Shown piece after piece: positions 1 through 7,865 of a DNA stretch of 64,000 bases. Position 1 is the stretch's first letter. Every line of letters begins with the position of its first letter. The stretch comes from Aquimarina sp. MMG016 (GTDB lineage Bacteria > Bacteroidota > Bacteroidia > Flavobacteriales > Flavobacteriaceae). Both the position numbers and the translations under genes were made by a program. The notes beneath the pieces were generated by a model. The model searched no databases, was not told the origin of the DNA, and saw only the letters and a program-made list of their open reading frames with translations. The stretch is from NCBI RefSeq assembly GCF_018100805.1, contig NZ_JAGJEA010000001.1:310001-374000 (forward strand). The letters run 5' to 3'.

Positions 1-10
1 TTCATAAGTA

Positions 11-32
11 CTTTGACAAGCTCAACATGACA
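11..32. repeat. Half copy of a dispersed palindromic repeat
   Basis: These 22 bases match the right arm of the palindromic element at 6071-6141 in 18 of 22 positions (core GACAAGCTCA followed by TGACA). It lies just downstream of the DUF420 gene stop. The other arm would lie outside the window. Elements of this kind are common between genes in flavobacterial genomes and often double as terminators. Confidence 0.5.
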
Positions 33-37
33 CTTTT

Positions 38-580
38 TTAAACATAATAGGGTGAAATCATAATATAAACAATTACACCACTAATCGCCACATATAACCA
101 AATCGGGAATGTGATTCTGGCAATCTTGCGATGTTTATCAAATCGCTCTGCCAATGCTCTTACAAACGTAATCAACACAAACGGAATCACAACTATAGAC
201 AAAACAATATGTGTAATGAGTATAAAGTAATATATATAACGTATTGCTCCTTCTCCCCCAAATGCAGTTGAATCACTTGTCATATGATAAGCTACATACA
301 TTACCAAAAAAAGAATAGAACAAAGAATTGCTGTTTTCATTAAGCGCTCATGAAGCTTTATTTTTTTGTTTTTGACAGCCCATAATGCCACAACCAAAAT
401 TACAGCAGTTAATCCGTTAATTGAAGCATAAATTGGAGGTAAAAATGTTAATGGCTCTACATCAAATCCCATTCTTCTTAGATTAACACCAAATAGTGCT
501 GCCACAGCTCCCGGAATAACAATAGATAATACCACTATCCATTTATTATATTTTTTCTCTAATGCTGATGTATTACTCAT
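38..580 (-). CDS. DUF420 family membrane protein
   Basis: This 180-residue protein has about five hydrophobic segments (near residues 15-33, 48-66, 80-97, 117-140 and 155-176), the pattern of the DUF420/YozB family, whose members sit beside cytochrome oxidase genes. His residues within or beside helices (LHERLM, AYHMTSD, ITHIVLS) are typical of that family and suggest a role near heme or copper in oxidase assembly, which is inference. Its ATG at 580 overlaps the end of the SCO gene by 8 bases, so the two are probably translationally coupled. It is the last gene of the minus-strand oxidase locus that starts near 5 kb. Confidence 0.85.
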   Translation of the reverse strand: MSNTSALEKKYNKWIVVLSIVIPGAVAALFGVNLRRMGFDVEPLTFLPPIYASINGLTAVILVVALWAVKNKKIKLHERLMKTAILCSILFLVMYVAYHMTSDSTAFGGEGAIRYIYYFILITHIVLSIVVIPFVLITFVRALAERFDKHRKIARITFPIWLYVAISGVIVYIMISPYYV

Positions 581-1307
581 CTTTTTTTAATAATTTCTTG
601 ATGTCTTCTAACAAAATAGTGATCTGTTCTTCTTCTCCATTTTCATCTACCCTTTCTTCAACCCCTATAGTACCTCTATAATAAATAAGTGGGTTTCCGG
701 AAGCGTCATACCGTGATCTTATATAACCTTCCTGATCAATTAAAGCGAAATATCCATTATGCTCAAATCCTCCCGGCACATCGGGATTTTCTGCTGCATA
801 AATATTAAATCCAGCATTTGCTAAATCATAGATATCTTCTCTATCGCCAGTTAAAAAATGCCAATCCGGATTCGTTACCTTGTAATTCTCAGCATACTTT
901 TTAAGTCTGGTAGGTGTGTCAAACTTAGGATTGATAGTAAAAGAAGCTACTCCAAAATCCTCGTATCCTTTAAGCTTATCTTGTAAATACACCAGATTCC
1001 TAGTCATCTTTGGACAAATAGTAGGGCAACTCGTAAAGAAGAATTCTGCAATATAAACTTTACCAATATAATCATGGTTAGTAATCAAAATGCTATCCTG
1101 ATTCAGAAATGCAAATTCAGGTACTTTTTTAGGTTTATCATTAATCTTTATATATGATAACTTTTTATTTGCAACAGGATTGCTGGCACTCATCCTATCA
1201 TTTTTTACTACAGAAGAAGTTTTTACCCTATTAATAATTCTTGGAATAAATATGATTCCGAAAATTAATATAACAAAGGATATACCAACGTATGAATACT
1301 TTTTCAT
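573..1307 (-). CDS. SCO1/SenC family copper chaperone
   Basis: A 244-residue protein with an N-terminal membrane anchor (about residues 5-23) and an extracytoplasmic thioredoxin-like SCO domain. It carries the copper-binding CPTIC motif (Cys94, Cys98) and the conserved distal His183 in FEHNGYF, so all three copper ligands of the family are present. SCO proteins deliver copper to the CuA centre of oxidase subunit II, which fits the nearby oxidase genes and the coxB gene at 40-41 kb. The reading frame stays open upstream to 1388, but that part overlaps the preceding gene; the ATG at 1307, just after that gene's stop and followed by a Lys-Lys-hydrophobic anchor, is the likely start. Confidence 0.92.
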   Translation of the reverse strand: MKKYSYVGISFVILIFGIIFIPRIINRVKTSSVVKNDRMSASNPVANKKLSYIKINDKPKKVPEFAFLNQDSILITNHDYIGKVYIAEFFFTSCPTICPKMTRNLVYLQDKLKGYEDFGVASFTINPKFDTPTRLKKYAENYKVTNPDWHFLTGDREDIYDLANAGFNIYAAENPDVPGGFEHNGYFALIDQEGYIRSRYDASGNPLIYYRGTIGVEERVDENGEEEQITILLEDIKKLLKKDE

Positions 1308-1320
1308 AGAATTATTTACA

Positions 1321-1986
1321 TTATTTTTCCCGAAAGCCATCAGTACGATCAGCTTTATATTTTTTAAGTGCCAAACGATATTCTGCAAGAATAACTTTTA
1401 CATCATCTGTCATTACATTTGCCAAATCAGCAACCGAACTGGCATCATACCCATACACTTTTGATTCGTTTTCTTTTAGTGTACCATCCCTACCTCTTAG
1501 GCTCCCGCTTTTATCAATGATATATACATAATGCGTTGAAAGGTTATCGTCTAACTGATGCGATACTTTAAGGCTTTTAAATAGCGCCATAATACTTTCT
1601 GGTGTTCCAAAAACAAATTTCCATTCAGACACATTAGTAATATTATCTAATTCATCTAAAAGATCCTTAGCAGCTTTTTCACTTCCATATGGTAATGGCA
1701 TCACAAATTGAAAGTCTCTAAATTCGTGGTTTTTCTTATAAATCTTTTGATTTAAGTTAAAAGCATTTCCTTGTTTGTTATAGATATCCTTACCCAAAAA
1801 GCCTAGAACTGTAATTTTATCTTTAAATGTTATTTCTTCACTAGACAAGCTTTCAAAATTTTCAATACCTCCCACAGCACTATTCAGAACCGGAAGTTTT
1901 GCAAAATTATGAACTCCAGAAGCAAAAAATAAATAGGCAACCAAGGGTAATACGAATAAGATACCAAGAACCAGAAATTTCTTCAT
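1321..1986 (-). CDS. Membrane-anchored thioredoxin-like protein without cysteines
   Basis: A 221-residue protein with an uncleaved signal or anchor (residues 4-23). The rest resembles the SCO/thioredoxin fold: a strand-like KITVLGFLGKD segment where SCO has its CxxxC strand, and YVYIIDKSGSLRGRDG matching the C-terminal beta hairpin of redoxins. There is no cysteine in the whole protein, so it cannot do thiol chemistry or bind copper like SCO. It lies 13 bases upstream of the SCO gene and behind its own promoter and a terminator. A structural or assembly role in oxidase maturation is inferred from position only. Confidence 0.7.
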   Translation of the reverse strand: MKKFLVLGILFVLPLVAYLFFASGVHNFAKLPVLNSAVGGIENFESLSSEEITFKDKITVLGFLGKDIYNKQGNAFNLNQKIYKKNHEFRDFQFVMPLPYGSEKAAKDLLDELDNITNVSEWKFVFGTPESIMALFKSLKVSHQLDDNLSTHYVYIIDKSGSLRGRDGTLKENESKVYGYDASSVADLANVMTDDVKVILAEYRLALKKYKADRTDGFREK

Positions 1987-2010
1987 TTTATATATGTTTT
2001 ACTTCTTGTG

Positions 2011-2018
2011 CAAAAATA
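2011..2018 (-). promoter_or_regulatory. Promoter -7 box for the Cys-less protein/SCO/DUF420 genes
   Basis: TATTTTTG on the minus strand matches the Bacteroidota -7 consensus TAnnTTTG, 25 bases before the ATG at 1986. It begins inside the T-tail of the terminator at 2021-2046, so the downstream three genes can be transcribed separately from the oxidase genes. Confidence 0.55.
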
Positions 2019-2020
2019 AA

Positions 2021-2046
2021 AAAGACGGTCGAAAAGAACCGTCTTT
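2021..2046 (-). terminator. Rho-independent terminator after oxidase subunit IV
   Basis: Perfect 9-bp arms (2021-2029 and 2038-2046, core AAAGACGGT) with a 9-base loop, followed on the minus strand by a run of T residues. It ends the ctaB-coxC-coxD transcript. Confidence 0.8.
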
Positions 2047-2077
2047 TATTAAGCTTTTAACTTATATCATTAAAGGG

Positions 2078-2437
2078 TTAAAAATCCCAACTTTTATGTC
2101 CAGCTTTGAACACTTCGTATACATAATCTCCTTCTGTAAGAAGAATGAAGATTAAATAACAAATTAAGAAAATTGACGTCCAAACCACTGCTCTTCTCAA
2201 CCCTTTAGTTTCACCTTCCATGTGCATGAACGACCAAGTGATATAATATGCTTTATACAATGTAAGTATAATAAAAATCCAGTTTAGTAATTTCATACTG
2301 ATTACAGTAGTTTCAACCAAAAATGCTGGTTTTATAATACCTAATATAACTTCAACTATTGTTACAACAGATAACAGTATGAATACTTTCCAGATTCTTC
2401 CTGTATTTGATTCGTGATGTGCTGTATCGTGTGCCAT
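2078..2437 (-). CDS. Cytochrome c oxidase subunit IV family protein
   Basis: A 119-residue protein with a His-rich N-terminus (MAHDTAHHES) and three membrane segments (about 15-36, 50-68 and 83-102), the arrangement of bacterial caa3/bo3-type subunit IV. The motif SFMHMEGETKGLRR between helices 2 and 3 is the characteristic loop of the bacterial oxidase subunit IV family. It lies 26 bases after the larger subunit III gene and is followed by a terminator. Subunit IV is a small membrane subunit that stabilises the oxidase core. Confidence 0.88.
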   Translation of the reverse strand: MAHDTAHHESNTGRIWKVFILLSVVTIVEVILGIIKPAFLVETTVISMKLLNWIFIILTLYKAYYITWSFMHMEGETKGLRRAVVWTSIFLICYLIFILLTEGDYVYEVFKAGHKSWDF

Positions 2438-2463
2438 ATTTTGTTTAATATCTTTTTAAATAA

Positions 2464-3447
2464 TTATACCAGGTAGAAGAATGTAAATACAAATACCCAA
2501 ACTAAATCTACAAAGTGCCAGTATAAACCAACTTTCTCAACCATTTCATAGTTCTTTCTTCTCTCATAGGTTCCAAGAATCACATTGATAAAGATGATAA
2601 TATTAATTACAACACCAGAGAATACGTGGAAACCATGAAAACCGGTGATGAAAAAGAAAAAGTTAGCAAACAATGGAGTTCCATATTCATTATGACGAAG
2701 ATTAGCTCCCTCTACTATACCGATTGCATCATTGGTTAGTCTTCTTAAAGACTCTTCTCTTGATAATACCGTTTTCTCACCTTTCTCAGTAAGTATTTGT
2801 GTTCTTATGACAAGATCTTTATTCTTTGCAAAACCAGCTCTGATTTCATCAATTGTATATGTTGGAAGTGTAGCTTCGCTTTCATACCACAACCCATTTC
2901 GTTCTTCGTGCTGAGCTCTATCTTGATTATTATCAATAATTGCAATTTCTTTTAATCCAACTCTATGTCCTTCTGCATCCACAAACTGAAGAATTTGACC
3001 TCCTTTTGTTTCTACGGCACCATATTCTCCTTTGATAAAGTTTTTCCACTCCCAGGCCTGTGATCCAACAAATATTGCACCTCCAATTATGGTTAAGAAC
3101 ATATAAAAAATTACCTTTTTCTGCTTCATTTGGTGACCAGCATCAACCGCTAGTACCATGGTAACAGAAGAAAATATAAGTATAAAGGTCATCAAAGCCA
3201 CATAGTACATTGGAGCATCTACTCCATGTAAAAACGGAAAGTGGTTAAACACTTCATCGGCTATTGGCCAAGAATCAATAAACTTAAATCTCGAAAAACC
3301 ATATGCGGCAAGAAATCCTGAGAATGTAAGTGCATCAGAAACGATAAAAAACCACATCATCATCTTACCATAACTCACCTTCAGTGGCTGGTTACCACCT
3401 CCCCAGATTTTATCTTCAGTACCTGTTTTAGTAACAGCTGTTTCCAT
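2464..3447 (-). CDS. Cytochrome c oxidase subunit III, long form
   Basis: A heme-copper oxidase subunit III homologue of 327 residues. Membrane segments lie at about 28-50, 80-102 and 112-131, then at 260-285 and 300-325. The C-terminus FHGFHVFSGV...YWHFVDLVWVFVF carries the conserved His/Trp signature of subunit III. Unlike the neighbouring 193-residue paralogue, it has an insertion of about 115 residues (roughly 132-248), charged and without membrane segments, between helices 3 and 4, likely an extramembrane domain. A -7 box lies 30 bases upstream, so it may have its own promoter in addition to read-through from ctaB. Confidence 0.88.
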   Translation of the reverse strand: METAVTKTGTEDKIWGGGNQPLKVSYGKMMMWFFIVSDALTFSGFLAAYGFSRFKFIDSWPIADEVFNHFPFLHGVDAPMYYVALMTFILIFSSVTMVLAVDAGHQMKQKKVIFYMFLTIIGGAIFVGSQAWEWKNFIKGEYGAVETKGGQILQFVDAEGHRVGLKEIAIIDNNQDRAQHEERNGLWYESEATLPTYTIDEIRAGFAKNKDLVIRTQILTEKGEKTVLSREESLRRLTNDAIGIVEGANLRHNEYGTPLFANFFFFITGFHGFHVFSGVVINIIIFINVILGTYERRKNYEMVEKVGLYWHFVDLVWVFVFTFFYLV

Positions 3448-3477
3448 AAAAAGAATTTGGTATTGTTAAATTTTCCA

Positions 3478-3485
3478 CAAAAGTA
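3478..3485 (-). promoter_or_regulatory. Promoter -7 box upstream of the long subunit III gene
   Basis: TACTTTTG on the minus strand matches TAnnTTTG and sits 30 bases before the ATG at 3447, with a TTTCG about 18 bases further upstream as a weak -33 element. Confidence 0.5.
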
Positions 3486-3495
3486 AGGAATTTTA

Positions 3496-4077
3496 TTATC
3501 TCACGAAATATAAAAACAAAAAGAGATAAACCCACAAAAAGTCTACAAAATGCCAATACATAGCACCTAGTTCTAAACCAAGGGTTTGACCACTTTTATA
3601 CTTTTGTTTAAAATGATTATAAATTACGACTAAAAGTACCAGAATCCCACCAACTACGTGCGCTATGTGTGTTACAACAATGATAAACATAAACGTAGAC
3701 ACAATATTAGATGTCGGGCCTGTAAAATGATATCCTTGATTTACAATATCCGAAAATCCTTCAAACTGAAGAAATATAAATCCAACACCTAACGCAAGCG
3801 TAGTTAGCAACAAAATAGTTGCCAGACTTCTGTTATTATTTTCGATTGCTTTTTTAACTAGGTAAAAAGTAATACTACTTGCTAAAATTACAAATATGCT
3901 ATAGATAAATGGTTGAGGAAAAACAAGATCTGTCAACCAGTCTTTTCTTCCTTTACTTACTACATATGCACTTGTAAGTCCAGCAAAAACCATCGCCATA
4001 CTTACCATAGCAAACAACATCATTGTCTTTTTAGACCTATTAATTTTTTCTTGGGTTGTTCCCTGGGTTAAATCCAT
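3496..4077 (-). CDS. Cytochrome c oxidase subunit III, short form
   Basis: A 193-residue heme-copper oxidase subunit III with five predicted membrane helices. Signatures include VVTHIAHVVGGILVL and the C-terminal MYWHFVDFLWVYLF, shared with the longer paralogue downstream. Its start overlaps the end of the heme O synthase gene by 10 bases, pointing to translational coupling. Subunit III supports proton uptake and stability of subunits I and II, which are encoded at 38-41 kb. Two adjacent subunit III genes are common in Flavobacteriia and may represent two parts of one oxidase; that is inference. Confidence 0.9.
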   Translation of the reverse strand: MDLTQGTTQEKINRSKKTMMLFAMVSMAMVFAGLTSAYVVSKGRKDWLTDLVFPQPFIYSIFVILASSITFYLVKKAIENNNRSLATILLLTTLALGVGFIFLQFEGFSDIVNQGYHFTGPTSNIVSTFMFIIVVTHIAHVVGGILVLLVVIYNHFKQKYKSGQTLGLELGAMYWHFVDFLWVYLFLFLYFVR

Positions 4078-4979
4078 ACACGTATAAATTTATCCGCTAC
4101 ATAAATAATCTGTAGTAGCGTGATATACAAAACACTCATTAGCATTAATTGCTTAGCAGTTTTTGCATCTCTTATTTTATATAAACGAATTGCTGATCGC
4201 AATAAAACTATTCCTAATAGCAAAATCAAAACTCCTGAAACCGGAGTTAAATACAACTTTCCGGTAACACCAAACACAGGTATTAAGGAAGTTACTACAG
4301 TCCAAGCCGTATAAATGATAACCTGAACAGCAGTTCCTTGATCTCTTTTACCGGTTGGTAACATAAAAAAACCACCTTTTTTATAATCGTCAAATAAGAA
4401 CCAGCCAATAGCCCAAAAATGAGGAAATTGCCAAAAGAACTGAACCATAAACAATGTACCAGGCTCAATTCCGAAATCATTCGTAGCTGCTACCCAACCT
4501 AACATAAAAGGTATCGCTCCAGGTATTGCTCCAACAAAAACAGATAATGGTGTTTTAGTTTTTAGTGGTGTATATAAACTAACATATATAAAAATGGAGA
4601 TCGCACCAAACATTGCTGTTTGTGGATTGATAAAATATAAAACCGAAATACCTGAAATTGTAAAAATAGTAGCAATTGCAAAAGCAGTATTCACAGACAT
4701 TCTTCCTGCAGGAATCGGTCTATTTTTTGTACGATCCATCAAAACATCCAGATCTCTTTCTATGATTTGATTAAAAGCATTAGAAGCTCCAACCATAAAA
4801 TAACCACCAATTGCTAATAATAAAAGTGCACTCCACGAGACAGTTTCTACACCTAATAAATAACCTGCGACTGAAGAAAAAACTACACTTAGCGCTAATC
4901 GCATTTTGGTAATCTCTTTAAAATCCTGAATTACAGAAATTTTTGTAGTATTTACTTGGGTCACACTCAAATTTTCCAC
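4068..4979 (-). CDS. ctaB: Protoheme IX farnesyltransferase (heme O synthase)
   Basis: UbiA-family prenyltransferase that converts heme B to heme O for the aa3-type oxidase. The first Asp-rich motif is NAFNQIIERDLDVLMDRT followed by KNRPIPAGRM, and the second region is DDYKKGGFFMLP, both diagnostic for CyoE/CtaB; about nine membrane helices follow. The frame is open to a TTG at 5039 with an ATG at 5030, but a near-perfect promoter (5009-5039) covers that stretch, so those codons lie upstream of the transcript start. The GTG at 4979 (or TTG 4970, GTG 4964) is the likely start and gives about 300 residues, the family norm. The start is uncertain; the function is not. Confidence 0.93.
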   Translation of the reverse strand: MENLSVTQVNTTKISVIQDFKEITKMRLALSVVFSSVAGYLLGVETVSWSALLLLAIGGYFMVGASNAFNQIIERDLDVLMDRTKNRPIPAGRMSVNTAFAIATIFTISGISVLYFINPQTAMFGAISIFIYVSLYTPLKTKTPLSVFVGAIPGAIPFMLGWVAATNDFGIEPGTLFMVQFFWQFPHFWAIGWFLFDDYKKGGFFMLPTGKRDQGTAVQVIIYTAWTVVTSLIPVFGVTGKLYLTPVSGVLILLLGIVLLRSAIRLYKIRDAKTAKQLMLMSVLYITLLQIIYVADKFIRVWI

Positions 4980-5008
4980 TTTTCTAAATAGCTTTTTTAA
5001 AAGTTGTG

Positions 5009-5039
5009 CAAAGATATACCTTAAAAGCATTTTAGACAA
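5009..5039 (-). promoter_or_regulatory. Promoter of the ctaB-coxC-coxD operon
   Basis: TTG at 5039-5037, a 20-base spacer and TATCTTTG at 5016-5009 on the minus strand match the Bacteroidota housekeeping promoter (TTG, 19-21 bases, TAnnTTTG) without mismatch. Transcription would begin near 5002, inside the frame that a naive start choice would translate, so this site decides the ctaB start. Confidence 0.75.
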
Positions 5040-5193
5040 CTTATAACTCCTTATAATTCACCTTTTAACAAGCTGAATGATCCAAACACTTGGTTTTAAC
5101 AGAACATTTCAGGTGCCGTTTTATTGAATCTCAGTAATTTTTGTACTCTATTATCGACTGAATTTTAAATACATAAACTACACACTTACTTAT

Positions 5194-6063
5194 ATGAAAA
5201 ATTTATTTATCCTAGGATTATCTCTAATTTGGTTTAACATCTCTGCACAAAAAAAAGAAGTCAAGATTCAAATTGATCCTTTGACAGAGAATATTTATAT
5301 GCTGACAGGACAAGGTGGAAATATTGGTGTCTTTAAAAACGAGAAAGGAATATTTATTATTGATGATCAGTTTGCTAGATTATCGGGTAAAATTCTTTCT
5401 AGTTTAAAAACTATAAGTGACCAACCAGTTACTATGGTAATCAACACTCATTATCACGGAGATCACACTGGAGGTAACAAAAATATGACTGATCAGGGCG
5501 CTACAATTTTTGCGCAAAAAAACGTAAGGTCCAGAATGGAAAATAAACAAAAAGAAAAAGGTGATGTAATTACTGCTTCTTTACCTGTAATTACTTTTGA
5601 CGAAGGGCTACAATTATATTTTAAAGACGAAAGCATAAAAGCATTTCATGTACATAATGCGCATACAGATGGAGATGCTCTGGTTTATTTTGCTAAAGGA
5701 AATGTCTTACATATGGGAGACACTTTTTTTAATGGCCGCTATCCATATATTGACCTTAACTCTGGTGGAAGTATTAAAGGATACATAAAAGCATCGGAAA
5801 AAGCTTTAATGATCGCTAACGATGATACTAAAATTATCCCAGGACATGGAAGCTTGGCTACAAAAAAGGATTTAAAAAGCTTTTTGACGATGCTGAAAGG
5901 CATTACTGCTGCCGTTCAAAAAGAAATTGATGCGGGTAAATCAGAAGATAGTATCATAAAAAATACATCTTTAACCGCTAGTTATGACTCCAAAGGTTTT
6001 GGTAGTGGCTACATCAATCCGGAACAGATGCGAAAGACAATTTACCGGAGTCTTGCTAAATAA
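5194..6063 (+). CDS. Secreted metallo-beta-lactamase-fold hydrolase
   Basis: A 289-residue protein with a cleavable signal peptide (MKNLFILGLSLIWFNISAQ). The zinc-binding THYHGDH motif covers residues 85-91 (His86, His88, Asp90, His91), with further metal ligands in NAHTDGDALVYF, HMGDTFFNG and IPGHGS, so a two-metal active site looks complete. It is closest in pattern to the extracytoplasmic subfamily related to class B beta-lactamases and quinoprotein relay-type hydrolases; the substrate cannot be told from sequence, and lactamase activity should not be assumed. It stands alone on the plus strand between the oxidase and tonB genes. Confidence 0.88.
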   Translation: MKNLFILGLSLIWFNISAQKKEVKIQIDPLTENIYMLTGQGGNIGVFKNEKGIFIIDDQFARLSGKILSSLKTISDQPVTMVINTHYHGDHTGGNKNMTDQGATIFAQKNVRSRMENKQKEKGDVITASLPVITFDEGLQLYFKDESIKAFHVHNAHTDGDALVYFAKGNVLHMGDTFFNGRYPYIDLNSGGSIKGYIKASEKALMIANDDTKIIPGHGSLATKKDLKSFLTMLKGITAAVQKEIDAGKSEDSIIKNTSLTASYDSKGFGSGYINPEQMRKTIYRSLAK

Positions 6064-6070
6064 TTATTTC

Positions 6071-6141
6071 TGTCATTCTGAGCTTACCGAAGACCACAAA
6101 AACATCTTCTCCGATTATACTTCGACAAGCTCAGTGTGACA
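6071..6141. repeat. Palindromic intergenic repeat, likely bidirectional terminator
   Basis: Arms at 6071-6092 and 6120-6141 pair in 18 of 22 positions around a 27-base loop (core TCTGAGCTTACCGAAG against CTTCGACAAGCTCAG). It fills the gap between the converging hydrolase and tonB genes. A related half copy is at 11-32. This is a dispersed element of the REP type rather than a local hairpin. Confidence 0.65.
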
Positions 6142-6149
6142 GTTGCTTA

Positions 6150-6896
6150 TTAATCTACAACTTTAAAAACTATTGGCAACTGATATTTTACTGTTACATT
6201 TTTATCCCGTTGCTTACCAGGAGTCATTTTGGGAAACTTACTCACCACTCTCTTGGCTTCTTTTTCTAACATAGGATGTGTTCCTCTAGCCTGAATGTTT
6301 TGGATCGTTCCATCTTTATACACCTCAAACTGAACATAAATTCTTTGAAGTCCTTTAAGACCAAGCTCTTCACCTAAACCAGCATTGAATTTTTTAGAAA
6401 CAATACGTTTTACCTTTTGAGAAAAACAACTTGCTTTCTCCTCATTAGTCGCTAATTTTTCACACCCCGGAAATACAGGAACGAATTCTACCACATTAAA
6501 TGGGAAATCAACTGGTTCTTCAGCTTCAGGCACATCATCGATATCAGATGTATTGACTGGAGTAGAAACTTCTGCTGGAGGATCATTTTTAAATTCATCT
6601 TCTGCTTCAGCAATCTTATCTTTATCATCAATTACCTTAAAATCATCGGGATTAACCACCGGCTCTGATCTTTTTTCAGCAATAGGTTTCGCTTCAGGCT
6701 CCTTGTACACCTCAAAAACCTGATTCCATACAAACTCTTCCTGCGGCACTGATTCTTCTATCTTAGGGTTGTAAACCGCAGGATCCGTAGTATACACCTC
6801 GAACATTAGGTAAGTAAATAATAGACTTGCTACAAGTCCGATCTGAAAGTTCACCAATGTACTTTTTCGTACATTAGCGTCATGCTTGTTACTCAT
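6150..6896 (-). CDS. Energy transducer TonB, copy 1
   Basis: A 248-residue TonB-family protein with one N-terminal membrane helix (about residues 19-36), an acidic/Pro-containing periplasmic linker (about 45-135) and a C-terminal TonB domain. The start of the C-terminal region carries FVPVFPGCEKLATNEEKASC, the cysteine-containing signature of Bacteroidota TonB proteins, followed by LQRIYVQFEVYKDGTIQN and the final PIVFKVVD. TonB couples the proton motive force to outer-membrane transporters. The exbB/exbD genes are not in this window. Its closest relative is the adjacent copy at 7005-7730, from which it is separated by a terminator. Confidence 0.92.
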   Translation of the reverse strand: MSNKHDANVRKSTLVNFQIGLVASLLFTYLMFEVYTTDPAVYNPKIEESVPQEEFVWNQVFEVYKEPEAKPIAEKRSEPVVNPDDFKVIDDKDKIAEAEDEFKNDPPAEVSTPVNTSDIDDVPEAEEPVDFPFNVVEFVPVFPGCEKLATNEEKASCFSQKVKRIVSKKFNAGLGEELGLKGLQRIYVQFEVYKDGTIQNIQARGTHPMLEKEAKRVVSKFPKMTPGKQRDKNVTVKYQLPIVFKVVD

Positions 6897-6949
6897 AATA
6901 TATTAGTTTTAACGTTACAATTAAAACTGATCAACAAGCATACCAAAAA

Positions 6950-6982
6950 AGAATCCCGTCTACGGAAACGTGACGGGATTCT
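6950..6982 (-). terminator. Rho-independent terminator between the two tonB genes
   Basis: Perfect 11-bp arms (6950-6960 and 6972-6982, core AGAATCCCGTC), a small nested stem in the loop, and a run of six T residues on the minus strand. It ends transcription of the upstream tonB at 7005. Confidence 0.85.
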
Positions 6983-7004
6983 GATATTTTAAGAAAAATA
7001 TATT

Positions 7005-7730
7005 TTAATCTTGTACCTGGAATACAATTGGTAATGAATATAATACACCAACTGCTTTTCCTCTCTGTCTACCAGGAGTCATTTTAGGTAACATTTTTAC
7101 TACTCGCTGAGCTTCTTTTTCTAGTCTAGGGTGAGGACCTCTAGCCTGAACTCCAACAATGTTTCCTTGCTTATCAATCTTAAAACGAACATAAATCCTG
7201 TTCACTCCAGAAAGACCTAGTTCACTACCAAGTTCTGTATTAAACTTACGGTTAACAAATTTCTTAACCTTATCACTCATACATTTTTTCTTAGCAGCAT
7301 TTCCTCCAGCCTTTTCACAACCTGGAAAAACCGGTACATTCTCGATTACTGCAAAAGGTACATCAGCAATTTCTTCGTCTGTATCTACATCTTCTACTTC
7401 TTCAATCTCTACGATCTCTTCTTCCTGATTCGTCTCTGTAGATTCGATAATAGTCTCCTCTACTTCTTCCTCATCTTCTACAACATCAATAATTTCTGGT
7501 GCCGGCGGTGGAGGTGGTGGAGGTGGTGGTGTATTTAAATTTTGTGTAATTGGAACATCTTCTTCTTCCAATTCATCAAGATTAACCTGACCAATATCTA
7601 TATTGCTTTTATCATAGGTTTTCCACTCTATACCTCTCCAAGTGATAAAAAGAACTAAAACAAGACCTAACTGTAAGAACAGCATGCTTCTTTTAGACAA
7701 ATCTGCTTTTGGATTTTTCTTCGGTTCCAT
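7005..7730 (-). CDS. Energy transducer TonB, copy 2
   Basis: A 241-residue TonB protein with an N-terminal helix (about residues 16-31), a run of nine prolines (PPPPPPPPPAPE, near residue 69), a strongly acidic Glu-rich linker, and the TonB C-terminal domain starting at VIENVPVFPGCEKAGG and ending PIVFQVQD. It shares most of the C-terminal domain with the downstream copy but has a different linker, so the pair looks like a tandem duplication with diverged spacers. It likely energises outer-membrane TonB-dependent receptors. It lies downstream of vanZ/gcvH, about 135 bases away. Confidence 0.92.
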   Translation of the reverse strand: MEPKKNPKADLSKRSMLFLQLGLVLVLFITWRGIEWKTYDKSNIDIGQVNLDELEEEDVPITQNLNTPPPPPPPPPAPEIIDVVEDEEEVEETIIESTETNQEEEIVEIEEVEDVDTDEEIADVPFAVIENVPVFPGCEKAGGNAAKKKCMSDKVKKFVNRKFNTELGSELGLSGVNRIYVRFKIDKQGNIVGVQARGPHPRLEKEAQRVVKMLPKMTPGRQRGKAVGVLYSLPIVFQVQD

Positions 7731-7865
7731 ATTACAAATATTATTATACGATTGCTAAAATAGCTAATTTCTTTATTAATTTCCAACTAAAGCTAAAAAT
7801 GTAGGTTAAAAACCAGATTTTTTAACTTTTTAAAATAGCTTGATGTATTACATTTTAAAGAACAC

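Noticed and set aside
1180-1464. Plus-strand frame of 94 codons over the SCO gene
   Set aside because: Antisense shadow of two well-supported minus-strand genes.
5194-6063. Metallo-beta-lactamase as an antibiotic resistance gene
   Set aside because: Only the fold and metal site are clear; the superfamily covers many hydrolases and nothing else supports lactamase activity.
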